A DNA stretch of 64,000 nt from Nigerium massiliense (GCF_000826085.1 NZ_CCYM01000003.1:248001-312000); one strand, 5' to 3'. Positions 11,101 to 20,176 are shown, counted from the stretch's first letter. The notes: generated from the sequence alone by a model not told the origin. A program made the numbers and translations.

Positions 11101-13065
11101 ATGACCGAACCGACGACGCCCCTGGTGGCGCGCGTCGCGGTCGACATGTCGCTGCCGCACCTCGATCGCCCCTTCGACTACCTCGTGCCCGAGGTCGCCC
11201 GCGACGCGATCGCCGTGGGCTGCCGGGTGCGGGTGCGGTTCGCCGGGCGCCTGCGCGACGGCTTCGTGCTGGGGCTCGGCGACGATTCGGACGCCGACGC
11301 GAAGCTGCGCCCGTTGGAGCGGGTCGTCTCGAGCGAGGTCGTCCTCAGCGGTCCCGTGGCGCGGCTGTGCCGCGAGGTCGCCGACCATTACGCCGGGACG
11401 TTCGCCGACGTCGCCCGGCTCGCCGTGCCCGGCAGGCACGCGACCACCGAGAAGGCCAAGCCGACGCTCCACCCCGACCCCGACCCGGCGCCCGAGCCGA
11501 CGCTGCTGCCCGCCCACCCCGAGGGGGAGGCGTTCCTCGCCGAGCTGGCGGCCGGGAACCCCGTCCGCGCAGCCTGGAACCCCGCGCCGGTGTTCGGCCC
11601 GGCGGGGGACTGGGCCGCGGGCGTGTGCGAGGCGCTGGGCGCCACGCTGGCGTCCGGACGCCGCGGCGTCATCGTCGTTCCGGACGCCGACGCGCTCGAC
11701 AGGCTGGTCGAGGTTGTCGAGGAGCGCTTCGGCGCGGGCAGCTTCGTCACGCTGAGCGCCGATCTGGGCCCGGCCGCGCGCTACCGCAGCTTCCTGGCCG
11801 CGGCCCGGGGGAACGTCCGGATCGTGCTGGGGACGCGCGCCGCCGTGTACGCGCCGGTGCCCGACCTCGGGCTGCTCGTGGTGGTGGACGACGGCAACGA
11901 CACGCTGAGCGAGCCGCGCGCGCCCTACCCGCACGCCCGCGAGGTCGCGGCGCTGCGGGCCAGCGTCGAGCACTGCGCGCTGCTGTTCGCCAGCTACCAG
12001 CGCACCGCCGAGGTGCAGGCGCTGGTGGCCAAGGGCTGGCTGGTGCCGCTGGCGCTGCCGTTCACGGCGGTCCGCCGGGAGGGTCCGCTGGTGCGCGTGG
12101 CGTCCGACACCGACCGCGCGCTCGACCGCGACCCCGCTGCCTTCGCCGCCCGGCTGCCGCACGACGTCTTCGCGGTGCTGCGGCAGGGACTCGCGTCCGG
12201 ACCCGTGCTGGTGCAGGTGCCACGCGCGGGCTACGTCTCGGCGGTCTCGTGCCAGACGTGCCGCGAGCCCGCCCGCTGCCCGCGCTGCGGCCAGACCCTG
12301 CGGGGCGAACGCGACCCCGCGGCCGGGCTGCGGCTGGTCTGCCCGCTGTGTGGCCCCCTGCGGCAGCCGTGGCGCTGCGACACGTGCGGGGACACCAGGC
12401 TGCGGGCACCGCGGGTCGGCGTCACCCGGACCGCCGAGGAACTGAGCCGGGCCTTCCCCGGGACCGCCGTCGTGCAGTCGTGGTCGGGTCACCCGGTCGA
12501 CGCCGTCGGCGAGTCGCCCGCGATCGTGCTGGCGACGCCCGGGTCCGAGCCGCGACCGGCCGCCGGCTACGCCGCGGCCGTCCTGCTGGACTCGGAACTG
12601 CTGCTCACCCGGCCCGAGCTGCGCGCCGCCGAGGAGGCGTTGCGCCGCTGGCTGACCGTGTGCTCGCTGGTGCGTCCGGGCGGGGAGGGCGGCAGCGTCA
12701 TCGCCGTCGGCCCCGCGGACGCCCGCGCCCTCCAGGCCCTGGTGCGGCTGGACGCCCCGGGCTTCGCCGAGCGGGAGCTTGCTGAGCGTGCCGCGGCGTC
12801 CATGCCGCCCGTGGCGAAGCTCGTCGTGATCGAGGGCCCCGCCGACGCGCTGCCCGGGTACGACGACGCGACCGCCCAGGTGCCGGGACGCGAGCTCTTC
12901 GGCCCGCTGGAGCTGTCCGACGACGTCTTCCGGCTGACGCTGCGGGCGCCGGCGTCCGCGACCGTCGAACTGCTCGCGGGGGTGAAGGCCGAGTCGAGCC
13001 GGCGGTCGTCCCGAAAGGTGGCGGGTGCCGTGCGCGTCCGGGTCGACCCGCAGGTGATCGACTGA
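11101..13065 (+). CDS. priA: Primosomal protein N' (PriA), helicase-degenerate actinobacterial form
   Basis: Replication restart protein. The 654-residue chain has the N-terminal DNA 3'-end binding domain (FDYLVP, VRVRFAGR) and the eight-cysteine zinc module between about residues 383 and 435 (SCQTC, CPRCG, CPLCG, CDTCG). The ATPase core is degraded: there is no GxxGxGKT Walker A where E. coli PriA has one, and the DEEH box reads VVDDGND. This loss is known in actinobacterial PriA, which is often labelled probable primosomal protein N'. It therefore cannot be called an active helicase. The gene has its own leaderless promoter and lies between metK and the fmt-rsmB-rpe group, as in other actinobacteria. 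Confidence 0.92.
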   Translation: MTEPTTPLVARVAVDMSLPHLDRPFDYLVPEVARDAIAVGCRVRVRFAGRLRDGFVLGLGDDSDADAKLRPLERVVSSEVVLSGPVARLCREVADHYAGTFADVARLAVPGRHATTEKAKPTLHPDPDPAPEPTLLPAHPEGEAFLAELAAGNPVRAAWNPAPVFGPAGDWAAGVCEALGATLASGRRGVIVVPDADALDRLVEVVEERFGAGSFVTLSADLGPAARYRSFLAAARGNVRIVLGTRAAVYAPVPDLGLLVVVDDGNDTLSEPRAPYPHAREVAALRASVEHCALLFASYQRTAEVQALVAKGWLVPLALPFTAVRREGPLVRVASDTDRALDRDPAAFAARLPHDVFAVLRQGLASGPVLVQVPRAGYVSAVSCQTCREPARCPRCGQTLRGERDPAAGLRLVCPLCGPLRQPWRCDTCGDTRLRAPRVGVTRTAEELSRAFPGTAVVQSWSGHPVDAVGESPAIVLATPGSEPRPAAGYAAAVLLDSELLLTRPELRAAEEALRRWLTVCSLVRPGGEGGSVIAVGPADARALQALVRLDAPGFAERELAERAAASMPPVAKLVVIEGPADALPGYDDATAQVPGRELFGPLELSDDVFRLTLRAPASATVELLAGVKAESSRRSSRKVAGAVRVRVDPQVID

Positions 13066-13099
13066 CATCCTGGGACCAAGCCTGTCCGAGGGAGGAACG

Positions 13100-14308
13100 A
13101 TGCCATCCGCCGACGCGAGCGACGCCGTCCAACGCCTGCTCGACAAGGGGGTTCGGATGCCGAATCCCGCGACCGTCACCATCGGCGACGACGTGGACGC
13201 CGACCGCATCAGCGGCGACGGCGTCACCATTCACCCTGGCTGCCGCCTCAGCGGGGCCGCCACCGTGATCAGCGCGGGCTGCGAGCTGGGCCGCGAGGGT
13301 CCCGTGACGATCGAGGATTGCCGGCTCGGCCCGAAGGTCGCGCTCAAGGGCGGCTACGCCGCGAAGGCGGTGTTCCTGGAGGGGGCGAACGTCGGGCTCG
13401 GCCACCACATCCGCGAGGGCTGCCTGCTCGAGGAGGAGTCCGGCGGCGCGCACACCGTCGGGCTGAAGCAGACCATCCTGTTCCCGTTCGCGACCCTGGG
13501 GTCGCTGATCAACTTCTGCGACTGCCTGTTGGCCGGCGGGACGTCGCGTTCGGACCACTCCGAGGTCGGCTCGAGCTACATCCACTTCAACTTCACCCCG
13601 TCGGGAGACAAGACGACCCCGTCGCTGTTCGGCGACGTTCCGGCCGGGGTGATGCTGCGCAGCAAGCCGATCTTCCTGGGCGGTCAGGGCGGCGCGGTGG
13701 GACCCGTGCGGGTCGCGTACGGCTCGATCGTCGGGGCAGGGTCGGTGATCCGCGCCGACATCGACGACCCCGACCGGCTCACGCTCGTCGCGCCGCCTCC
13801 CGATCTGAGCCGCCCGTTCGACCCGCATCGGCTGCCCAAGCTGGCGGGCCTCGTCGCGCACAACGTGACCTATCTCGCTAACCTCGACGCCCTCGAAGCC
13901 TGGTACCGTACGGTCCGGCTGCGGTTCTTCGCCGCCCAACCGCTGGGGGACCTGGTCGCCGAGGGCGCCCTGGCGATGATCGCGTCCGGGCGCGGCGAGC
14001 GTCTGACCCGGCTGCGCAATCTGGGGGCCAAGCTCAACCCGGACGACCCCAAGCACGCTCCGTTCGCCGCCGGCCTGGAGGCGTCCTTGGGCGGGTTCGG
14101 CGCCGACGGGCTGCCCGAGGCGCCGACGGAGTTGGTCGACGAGCTCAGCACCGCCGCCGCGTCCGGGACGAGGTACGTCGACGCCGTCAAGGCGCTGCCG
14201 GACGGGCTCGTCACCGCCGGGACCCAGTGGTTGTCGGCCATCGTCGCCCAGCGCGAGGACGCCTGCGCCGCCCTGATCGGCGAGCTGGGGGAGCACTTCC
14301 GCCGCTGA
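13100..14308 (+). CDS. GlmU-like left-handed beta-helix protein
   Basis: A 402-residue protein with hexapeptide-type turns (GDGVTIHPGCRLSG, GCELGREGPVTIEDC, LGPKVALKGGY, VFLEGANVGLGHHI) that form a left-handed beta helix up to about residue 235, followed by an alpha-helical C-terminal region. Homologues I recall from other phyla are annotated as UDP-N-acetylglucosamine pyrophosphorylase, but this protein has no nucleotidyltransferase Rossmann domain with the GxGTRM signature, so a role in sugar-nucleotide or acyl transfer is only inferred. The conserved blocks SLINFCDCLLAGGTSRSDHSEVG and IHFNFTPSGDK look like an active site. ATG at 13100 has GGAGGA four bases upstream. It lies 34 bases after priA on the same strand. 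Confidence 0.7.
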   Translation: MPSADASDAVQRLLDKGVRMPNPATVTIGDDVDADRISGDGVTIHPGCRLSGAATVISAGCELGREGPVTIEDCRLGPKVALKGGYAAKAVFLEGANVGLGHHIREGCLLEEESGGAHTVGLKQTILFPFATLGSLINFCDCLLAGGTSRSDHSEVGSSYIHFNFTPSGDKTTPSLFGDVPAGVMLRSKPIFLGGQGGAVGPVRVAYGSIVGAGSVIRADIDDPDRLTLVAPPPDLSRPFDPHRLPKLAGLVAHNVTYLANLDALEAWYRTVRLRFFAAQPLGDLVAEGALAMIASGRGERLTRLRNLGAKLNPDDPKHAPFAAGLEASLGGFGADGLPEAPTELVDELSTAAASGTRYVDAVKALPDGLVTAGTQWLSAIVAQREDACAALIGELGEHFRR

Positions 14309-14358
14309 CGCGGCGCGACCCCTGGGGGCGCTCGGAAGGCGTCCTCGGAAGGGTGGGC

Positions 14359-14973
14359 TCAGGACACGGGCTTGACCGGCTGGCGCAGCACGGTCTTGAG
14401 CTTGTCGGGCGCGCTCTTGCGCGGGTCGCCCAGATAGATCTCGTGGTGGGGGCCGTTCCACGTCACCCCGAGGGCGGGCATCACCTCGCCGTGCAGCCTG
14501 GCCAGGGTCGGGGTCTCGTCGTCGTACGACCCGACGTGCAGGATCTGCAGCGACCGGCCCTCGTCGATCCGGCGCGTCTGCACCCGGTCGAGCGGCAGCT
14601 CCGGCTTCTTCGTGGCGGCGGAACTCAGCCCCTGCACGATGACCTCGCCGGCGACCTGGTCGGGCAGGGCGATGAGCATGGTCCAGTCCCAGGCGGACTT
14701 GTCGCGGGCGGTGAAGCTCGCCGGGTCGGCGCTGGTCCACAGACCCTCGAGCGGGCCGACGACGAAGTCGACGCCGGCGCCCTTCGAGGCGAACTTGATC
14801 GTGTAGGCCGCCGCGTACAACGCGGCGACGGCGGCCGCGTACTCCTCGCTCGTGTTCGGATCGCCGTGCCCGTCGATCGCCAGATAGGTCAGCGGCGGCA
14901 CCTCGACCTCGACGAAGTCGCGGGCCCCGGGCGCGTAGAGGTGCTTGAGGTCCTTCTTCAGGTCGATCTTCAC
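14359..14973 (-). CDS. GyrI-like small-molecule-binding domain protein
   Basis: A 204-residue cytosolic protein of the stand-alone GyrI-like (SOUL/GyrI fold) family. The family opening PGARDFVEVEVPPLTYLAIDG is followed by GDPNTSEEYAAAVAALY and VGPLEGLW. The family is thought to bind or hydrolyse small amphipathic compounds; no DNA-binding domain is present. GTG at 14973 was chosen because GGAGG lies 7 bases upstream and the next residues (KIDLKKDLKHLY) are typical of the family; the open frame extends 119 codons further but into unlikely sequence. It is the only minus-strand gene between priA and the liv operon. Its ligand is unknown. Confidence 0.8.
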   Translation of the reverse strand: MKIDLKKDLKHLYAPGARDFVEVEVPPLTYLAIDGHGDPNTSEEYAAAVAALYAAAYTIKFASKGAGVDFVVGPLEGLWTSADPASFTARDKSAWDWTMLIALPDQVAGEVIVQGLSSAATKKPELPLDRVQTRRIDEGRSLQILHVGSYDDETPTLARLHGEVMPALGVTWNGPHHEIYLGDPRKSAPDKLKTVLRQPVKPVS

Positions 14974-15063
14974 CGGGTCGCCTCCAGGTCGGGTCCCACG
15001 CCGGGAACGTCGTCGGCCAGCATGAGGCTGGCAACCGTTCCGGGGCGGTGTCAAGGGGGCGGC

Positions 15064-15069
15064 TAGGGT
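15064..15069 (+). promoter_or_regulatory. Leaderless -10 of fmt
   Basis: TAGGGT ends 7 bases before GTG 15077. The alternative GTG at 15068 lies inside the hexamer, which is why the later start was chosen. Confidence 0.6.
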
Positions 15070-15076
15070 GGTCGCC

Positions 15077-16009
15077 GTGCGTCTCGTCGTTGCAGGAACC
15101 CCGTCCGTCGCCATCCCGTCCCTGGAGGCCCTCGCGGCAGCCGGCCACGAGATCGCGGCCGTCGTCACGCGCCCGGACGCCGCCCGCGGGCGCAGCAAGA
15201 AGCTGCTGCCCAGCGAGGTTGGGCAGTGGGCGTCCGACAAGGGGATCCCGACGCTCAAGCCGCAGCGTCCCCGCGACGAGGACTTCATCGCGGAACTCAC
15301 CGAGATCGCCCCAGACGCCTGCCCCGTCATCGCCTACGGCGCGCTCCTCCCGCAGCGCGTGCTCGACATCCCGCGGTTCGGCTGGGTCAACCTGCACTTC
15401 TCGCTGCTCCCGCGCTGGCGCGGAGCGGCGCCGGTGCAGCGGGCGATCATGGCCGGCGACGAGGTGACCGGCGCGACGGTGTTCGAGCTCGTCAAGGAAC
15501 TGGACGCCGGCCCCCTCTACGGCAGCGTCATCCAGCCGCTGAGCGGAACCGAGACGGCCGGCGAGCTGCTCGACCTCCTCGCCCACGAGGGCGCCGCCCT
15601 GCTCGCCGACGTGGTGGGCTCGCTCGGCAGCGTCACCCCCCTTCCGCAGGACGCCGACGGCGTCACCGTCGCGCCGAAGATCGAGGTCGACGAGGTCCGC
15701 CTCGACTGGACCCGTCCCGCGGCCGAGCTCGACCGGCTGATCCGCGGGGCGTCCCCCGAACCGATGGCCTGGACCACCCTGGACGGCGACCGCGTCAAGG
15801 TGGCCCTGGCCAGGCCGTTCGATACGACCGATCTCGCGCCCGGCCAGGTCCGCGCCGAGAAGCGCCGCGTCCTGGTCGGCACCGGGGCCGGCGACCTCGA
15901 GCTCGTCCGCGTCCAGCCCGCCGGCAAGAAAGAGATGGCCGCCCCCGACTGGGGACGCGGCCTGCACGCGGACGGCGTCCGCTTCGACGCCGAGCCGGGC
16001 GGTCGCTGA
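15077..16009 (+). CDS. fmt: Methionyl-tRNA formyltransferase
   Basis: Formylates the methionine on initiator tRNA using 10-formyl-THF. The 310-residue length fits. The N-terminal Rossmann-like catalytic domain shows AGTPSVAIPSLEAL, TRPDAARGRSKKLLPS, the active-site segment VNLHFSLLPRWRGAAPVQRAI and the ELDAGPLY motif. The C-terminal OB-like domain follows from about residue 205. GTG at 15077 is preferred because it lies 7 bases after the TAGGGT -10; GTG at 15068 would add MVA. The stop TGA overlaps the rsmB ATG by one base, so the two genes are coupled. Confidence 0.95.
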   Translation: MRLVVAGTPSVAIPSLEALAAAGHEIAAVVTRPDAARGRSKKLLPSEVGQWASDKGIPTLKPQRPRDEDFIAELTEIAPDACPVIAYGALLPQRVLDIPRFGWVNLHFSLLPRWRGAAPVQRAIMAGDEVTGATVFELVKELDAGPLYGSVIQPLSGTETAGELLDLLAHEGAALLADVVGSLGSVTPLPQDADGVTVAPKIEVDEVRLDWTRPAAELDRLIRGASPEPMAWTTLDGDRVKVALARPFDTTDLAPGQVRAEKRRVLVGTGAGDLELVRVQPAGKKEMAAPDWGRGLHADGVRFDAEPGGR

Positions 16010-17364
16010 TGCCGCACCAGCGGCTCCGCCGCCGCGGCGCCGACCCTGCCCGCACGCTGGCCTACCAGGTTCTGCGCCAGGTCACCGCGGACGGCGCCTA
16101 CGCCAATCTCGCCACCCACCAGGCCCTCGCCGAGGCCGGCCTGGACGCCCGCGACGCCGGCTTCGTCACCGAGCTCGTCTCCGGGACCTGCCGCCTGCAG
16201 GGCACCTACGACCGCATCATCGCCGCGGCGTCCGGCCGCAAGCCCGGCTCGCTGCAACCCGAACTCCTCGACGTGCTGCGCCTCGGCACCCACCAGCTGC
16301 TGAGCATGCGTGTCCCGCAGCACGCGGCGGTGGACGCCGGCGTCGAGCTCGCCGCCGCGCACGTCGGGGAGAAGGTCGCCGGCCTCACCAACGCGGTGCT
16401 CCGCAAGGTCGCCGCGCGCGACCTGGACGCCTGGATCGCCGAACTCACCCGGCACGAGGACGCCCTCGGCGCCCTGGCGACCCGCACCCACCACCCGCGT
16501 TGGATCGCCGCCGAGTACGTGGCCCTGCTCGGGGACGAGGCCGAGGCGGCGCTGGCCGCCAACAACGTCAACCCGGCGCCGACGCTGGTCGTCCGCCCCG
16601 GCCTGGCCGAGGTCGCCGAGCTGGAGGGCGATCCGACCCGGTTCTCCCGGTTCGGCGCGCGGCGTCCCGGGAACCCCGCCGACGTCCCCGCCGTCCGCGA
16701 GGGGCGCGCCGGCGTCCAGGACGAGGGTTCGCAGCTGGTCGCCGCCGCGCTCGCCGCGGTCGATCCTGCGCCGCCCGGGCCCTGGCTCGACCTGTGCGCC
16801 GGCCCCGGCGGCAAGGCCGCGCTGCTGGCCGGGCTGGCGATGGCCTCCGGCGAAACGCTCGTGGCGTCCGAGCTCGCCGAGCACCGCGCCCGCCTCGTTC
16901 AGCAGGGGCTGCGGGCCTACACCGGAGCCAACGCCCCGGTCACGCTCTGCGCCGACGGCACCCGTCCGGCCTGGGCGGACGGCGCCTTCGCCAAGGTGAT
17001 GGCCGACGTCCCCTGCACCGGGCTGGGCGCGCTGCGGCGGCGTCCGGAGTCGCGGTGGCGGCGCCGGCCCGCCGACCTGGACGAGCTCGTCGGGCTGCAG
17101 CGCCGGCTGTTGACGTCCGCGTTGCGGGCGGCGCGTCCGGGCGGCGTCGTCGCCTACGTGACCTGCAGCCCGCACACCCGCGAGACCGTCGAGATCGTCC
17201 TTGACGTTCTCGCCGCGTCCGCCACCCCCGTCGAGCGGCTGCGCACCGCCGACCTCCTCGGCGTCCCGGACGCGGCGCGCGAGGGCGGCTGGTCGGCGCA
17301 GCTGTGGCCGCACCGGCACGGAACCGACGGGATGTTCATGGCCCTGTTCCGCGTGGGGCACTAG
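16009..17364 (+). CDS. rsmB: 16S rRNA m5C967 methyltransferase
   Basis: SAM-dependent methyltransferase of 451 residues acting on 16S rRNA C967. The first 150 residues form a NusB-like RNA-binding domain (ARTLAYQVLRQV, ELVSGTCRLQGTYD). The catalytic half carries the SAM site LDLCAGPGGKAALLAG, DVPCTGLGALRRRPE with one catalytic cysteine and YVTCSPHTRET with the other. The start at 16009 overlaps the fmt stop; the fmt-rsmB-rpe order is standard in actinobacteria. The stop TAG at 17362-17364 is also the first half of the rpe -10 hexamer. Confidence 0.95.
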   Translation: MPHQRLRRRGADPARTLAYQVLRQVTADGAYANLATHQALAEAGLDARDAGFVTELVSGTCRLQGTYDRIIAAASGRKPGSLQPELLDVLRLGTHQLLSMRVPQHAAVDAGVELAAAHVGEKVAGLTNAVLRKVAARDLDAWIAELTRHEDALGALATRTHHPRWIAAEYVALLGDEAEAALAANNVNPAPTLVVRPGLAEVAELEGDPTRFSRFGARRPGNPADVPAVREGRAGVQDEGSQLVAAALAAVDPAPPGPWLDLCAGPGGKAALLAGLAMASGETLVASELAEHRARLVQQGLRAYTGANAPVTLCADGTRPAWADGAFAKVMADVPCTGLGALRRRPESRWRRRPADLDELVGLQRRLLTSALRAARPGGVVAYVTCSPHTRETVEIVLDVLAASATPVERLRTADLLGVPDAAREGGWSAQLWPHRHGTDGMFMALFRVGH

Positions 17365-17367
17365 GGT
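17362..17367 (+). promoter_or_regulatory. Leaderless -10 of rpe, starting on the rsmB stop codon
   Basis: TAGGGT is made of the rsmB stop TAG plus GGT and ends 6 bases before the GTG start of rpe. Confidence 0.6.
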
Positions 17368-17373
17368 CGGAAC

Positions 17374-18042
17374 GTGGCCAATCGCATCCATCCCAGCATC
17401 CTGAACGCCAACCTCGCGGCTCTCGACGACGAGATCGCTCGCATCCCGAGCTCCGACGGCATCCACATCGACGTCATGGACAACCATTTCGTCCCGAACC
17501 TCACCCTCGGGCTCCCCGTCGTGGAGTGCCTGCGCAAGAACCACCCCGACTCGTTCCTCGACATGCACCTGATGATCGAGAACGCCGACACCTGGGCTCC
17601 CCAGTACGCCGAACTCGGCTGCGAGTCGGTGACGTTCCACCTCGAGGCGTCGCAGGCGCCGATCACCACGGCGCGGAAGATCCGCTCCGCCGGGTCGCGG
17701 GCGTCCGTCGCCCTGCGCCCGCAGACCCCGATCGAGCCGCTGGCCGACATCATCGCCGAGTTCGACATGGTGCTGATCATGACCGTTGACCCCGGCTTCG
17801 GCGGGCAGAAGTTCCTCGACAGCATGCTGCCCAAGATCGAGCGCACCCGCGAGATCGCCAAGCGCACGGGTCAGGAGCTGTGGATCCAGGTCGACGGTGG
17901 CGTCTCCGAATCGACGATCGAGCGCTGCGTGGACGCCGGTGCGGACGTCTTCGTCGCCGGCTCGGCGGTCTTCCGCGCCGACGAGCCCGACGCGATGGTG
18001 AACGCCCTGCGCGACAAGGCCGATCTGCGCTGCGGGCACTGA
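17374..18042 (+). CDS. rpe: Ribulose-phosphate 3-epimerase
   Basis: Interconverts ribulose 5-phosphate and xylulose 5-phosphate in the pentose phosphate pathway. The 222-residue TIM-barrel shows the full signature set: HPSILNANL, the metal-binding [28 protein letters not shown] at the phosphate loop, QVDGGV and AGSAVF. GTG at 17374 directly follows rsmB and is 6 bases from a TANNNT hexamer, so the gene can be read both from the fmt-rsmB operon and from its own leaderless promoter. Confidence 0.96.
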   Translation: MANRIHPSILNANLAALDDEIARIPSSDGIHIDVMDNHFVPNLTLGLPVVECLRKNHPDSFLDMHLMIENADTWAPQYAELGCESVTFHLEASQAPITTARKIRSAGSRASVALRPQTPIEPLADIIAEFDMVLIMTVDPGFGGQKFLDSMLPKIERTREIAKRTGQELWIQVDGGVSESTIERCVDAGADVFVAGSAVFRADEPDAMVNALRDKADLRCGH

Positions 18043-18061
18043 ACGGTGACCCGGCCCGGCG

Positions 18062-18067
18062 TACGCT
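18062..18067 (+). promoter_or_regulatory. Leaderless -10 of the acyltransferase gene
   Basis: TACGCT ends 7 bases before the GTG at 18075. Confidence 0.55.
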
Positions 18068-18074
18068 TCGGCGC

Positions 18075-18812
18075 GTGACACGTGAGCGCGTCGGGCCGGT
18101 CTACCGCAACCTCGGCCGTGTCGAGGACGCGGTGCTGCCCCTGCTGGTGCGCACCCGATGGTCGGGGACGGAGCACCTGCCGCCGTCCGGACCGGTGATC
18201 GTGGCGTCGAACCACATCAGCTACGTCGACCCGGTGATGCTCGAGTGGTTCCTGGTGAGGGCCGGCCGCTACCCCCGCTTCCTGGCCAAGGCGGAGTTGT
18301 TCGACATGCCCGTGGTGGGGTGGCTCGGGCGCTCCTGCGGTCAGATCCCCGTGTACCGCAACAGCGAGCGCTCGGGGGAGTCCCTCGTCGCCGCGGAGGC
18401 CGCGCTGGCCGCCGGAGAGTGCGTCGCGATGTACCCCGAGGGGACGGTGACCCGCGACCCCGACCTGTGGCCCATGACCCCCCGGCTCGGCGCGGCCCGG
18501 TTGGCCCTGAGGACCGGCGCGGACGTCGTCCCCGCCGGCCAGTGGGGTGCGCACGAGATCATGGCGCCGCCCAAGGTCACCCGGATCAAGCTGTTCCCGC
18601 GCCGCACCGTCCAGGTGACGCTCGGCCCGCCCGTCCACCTGGACGACCTGCGCCCGCCCGCGGGGGAGCCGCCGACCCGTGAGCAGGAGGTCGCGGCGTC
18701 CGGCCGCATCATGGACGCCATCAGCGAGCTCGTGGCCGGGCTGCGCGGCGAGCAACCGCCGTCCGACGGCCGCTGGGACATGCGCGTGGGCGCCCGCGTC
18801 CCCTCGGCCTGA
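18075..18812 (+). CDS. 1-acyl-sn-glycerol-3-phosphate acyltransferase family protein
   Basis: A 245-residue PlsC-type acyltransferase that would acylate lysophosphatidic acid to phosphatidic acid at the inner face of the membrane. The catalytic NHISYVD (NHx4D) sits near residue 51 and the substrate-binding PEGTVTRDPDLW near residue 122. Hydrophobic segments are weak, as in peripheral family members. GTG at 18075 is 7 bases after TACGCT; an open frame continues upstream through rpe but lacks any sensible start. It stands alone between rpe and the liv operon and is followed by a hairpin terminator. Substrate preference cannot be read from sequence, so no gene symbol is given. Confidence 0.87.
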   Translation: MTRERVGPVYRNLGRVEDAVLPLLVRTRWSGTEHLPPSGPVIVASNHISYVDPVMLEWFLVRAGRYPRFLAKAELFDMPVVGWLGRSCGQIPVYRNSERSGESLVAAEAALAAGECVAMYPEGTVTRDPDLWPMTPRLGAARLALRTGADVVPAGQWGAHEIMAPPKVTRIKLFPRRTVQVTLGPPVHLDDLRPPAGEPPTREQEVAASGRIMDAISELVAGLRGEQPPSDGRWDMRVGARVPSA

Positions 18813-18846
18813 GCAGGCGGGCGACGTCCCGACAGGGCATCCGGCT

Positions 18847-18880
18847 GATCGGACCCCGGGTCTCACATTCCGGGCCGATC
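18847..18880 (+). terminator. Hairpin after the acyltransferase gene
   Basis: GATCGG-AC-CCCGG pairs with CCGGGCCGATC across a 10-base loop, an 11-base-pair stem with a two-base bulge. There is no T-run, which is usual for actinobacterial terminators. It separates the acyltransferase from the liv promoter. Confidence 0.55.
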
Positions 18881-18904
18881 GGGCGGACGCTCACGGCGCT
18901 GCAC

Positions 18905-18910
18905 TAGGTT
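18905..18910 (+). promoter_or_regulatory. Putative -10 of the liv operon
   Basis: TAGGTT lies 93 bases before the livK ATG, giving a leader of about 87 bases that ends in a good Shine-Dalgarno (AGGAGAGG). This gene is one of the few here with a leader, which leaves room for post-transcriptional control. No clear -35 was seen. Confidence 0.4.
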
Positions 18911-19003
18911 TCGGCCACCGGGCCCCCGGGGCCGCGTCGTATGCCTGACAACGCGGTGGTGCCGACGTGGTCAACCCCCGGTTCTTCCAGGAGAGGGACA
19001 ACG

Positions 19004-20176
19004 ATGAAGCGAACCGCGACGATGCTGGCCGCCGCAGCGATGGGGCTGACGATGCTGGCCGGCTGTGCCGGTGGAGGAGCCGCGGGCGGCGGCAATGCGG
19101 CCGGCGACACCATCAAGGTCGGCCTCAACTACGAGCTGTCCGGTCCGGTCGCCACCTATGGCCAGGCGAGCGTCCAGGGCATCGAGATGGCCGTCGACGA
19201 GATCAACAACGGCGGCGGCGTCAAGGGCAAGAAGATCGAGCTCGTCAAGTACGACAACAAGTCCGAGCCCGCCGAAGCGACGACGCTGGCCAGCAAGCTG
19301 ACCAGCAGCGACAAGGTGCTGACCATCATCGGCCCGGCCACCTCCGGCGCGTTCAAGGCGGAGATCCCCGTCGCGACGCGGGCGAAGGTGCCTGCGGTCT
19401 CCGGGTCTGCGACCGCCGACGACGTCACGGTGGGCGCCCAGGGCGTCCAGGAGTACGCGTTCCGCACGTGCTTCAACGACTCCTTCCAGGGCACCGCGAT
19501 GGCGAAGTGGGCGGCCGAGAAGAAGAACGCCAAGAGCGCGCTGATCATCAAGGACAACTCCAGCGACTACTCCAAGGGGCTGGCCGACAACTTCAAGAAG
19601 ACGTTCACCGCGGCCGGCGGCCAGATCGTGGGCGAAGAGGCCTACGTCACCAACGACACCGACTTCAACGCGATCCTCACCCGCGCGAAGGGCCAGAAGT
19701 TCGACGTCATCTACCTGCCGGGCTACTACAACGAGGCCGGCCTGATCATCAAGCAGGCCCGCGCGCAGGGCATCACCGCGCCGATCCTGGGCGGCGACGG
19801 CTTCGACAGCCCCACCCTGCTGCAGCTGGCCGGCGCGTCCGCGCTGACCGACGTGTACTTCACGAACCACTACAGCTCGCTCGACAAGGACGCCAAGGTC
19901 CAGAAGTTCATCAGCGACTTCAAGGCGAAGTACAACACCGAGCCCAGCGCGTTCAACGCCCTCGGCTACGACACCGCGAAGTTCGTGGCGGACGCCGCCA
20001 ACCGGGCCTCCGACGTCAACGCCGAGGGGATCAAGACCGCGATGGCCGACACCAAGGACTTCTCGGGTGTGACCGGCTCGTTCAGCATGGACGCGAACCA
20101 CAACCCGGTGAAGACGATCGTCGTCATCGGCATGAAGAACGGCCAGCAGTCCACGGCGGAGAAGGTCGCGTCCTGA
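19004..20176 (+). CDS. livK: Branched-chain amino-acid ABC transporter, substrate-binding lipoprotein
   Basis: Extracellular type I periplasmic-binding protein of 390 residues, anchored as a lipoprotein: the signal peptide ends in LAGC (Cys near residue 21) followed by a Gly/Ala-rich linker. The mature protein opens with the family signature IKVGLNYELSGPVATYGQA and contains YDNKSEPAEATTLASKL and IIGPATSG. ATG at 19004 is preceded by AGGAGAGG; upstream in-frame codons lie before the Shine-Dalgarno. It is the first gene of livK-livH-livM-livG-livF. The exact ligand (Leu, Ile, Val or a related compound such as urea or an amide) is inferred from the operon only. Confidence 0.92.
   Translation: MKRTATMLAAAAMGLTMLAGCAGGGAAGGGNAAGDTIKVGLNYELSGPVATYGQASVQGIEMAVDEINNGGGVKGKKIELVKYDNKSEPAEATTLASKLTSSDKVLTIIGPATSGAFKAEIPVATRAKVPAVSGSATADDVTVGAQGVQEYAFRTCFNDSFQGTAMAKWAAEKKNAKSALIIKDNSSDYSKGLADNFKKTFTAAGGQIVGEEAYVTNDTDFNAILTRAKGQKFDVIYLPGYYNEAGLIIKQARAQGITAPILGGDGFDSPTLLQLAGASALTDVYFTNHYSSLDKDAKVQKFISDFKAKYNTEPSAFNALGYDTAKFVADAANRASDVNAEGIKTAMADTKDFSGVTGSFSMDANHNPVKTIVVIGMKNGQQSTAEKVAS

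Noticed and set aside
11101..13065. Frameshift or damage in priA because Walker A is missing
   Set aside because: Loss of helicase motifs is normal for actinobacterial PriA, and the zinc module is intact.
12698..15967. Very long open frame on the minus strand (over 1000 codons) across priA, the beta-helix gene and fmt
   Set aside because: It is antisense to well-recognised genes, has no family resemblance and no ribosome site. GC-rich DNA leaves such frames open. The same holds for minus-strand frames at 10945-13230, 20124-23144, 36316-40050 and 42063-44033.
18911..19003. Riboswitch in the livK leader
   Set aside because: The leader is under 90 bases and shows no known riboswitch core that I can recognise.
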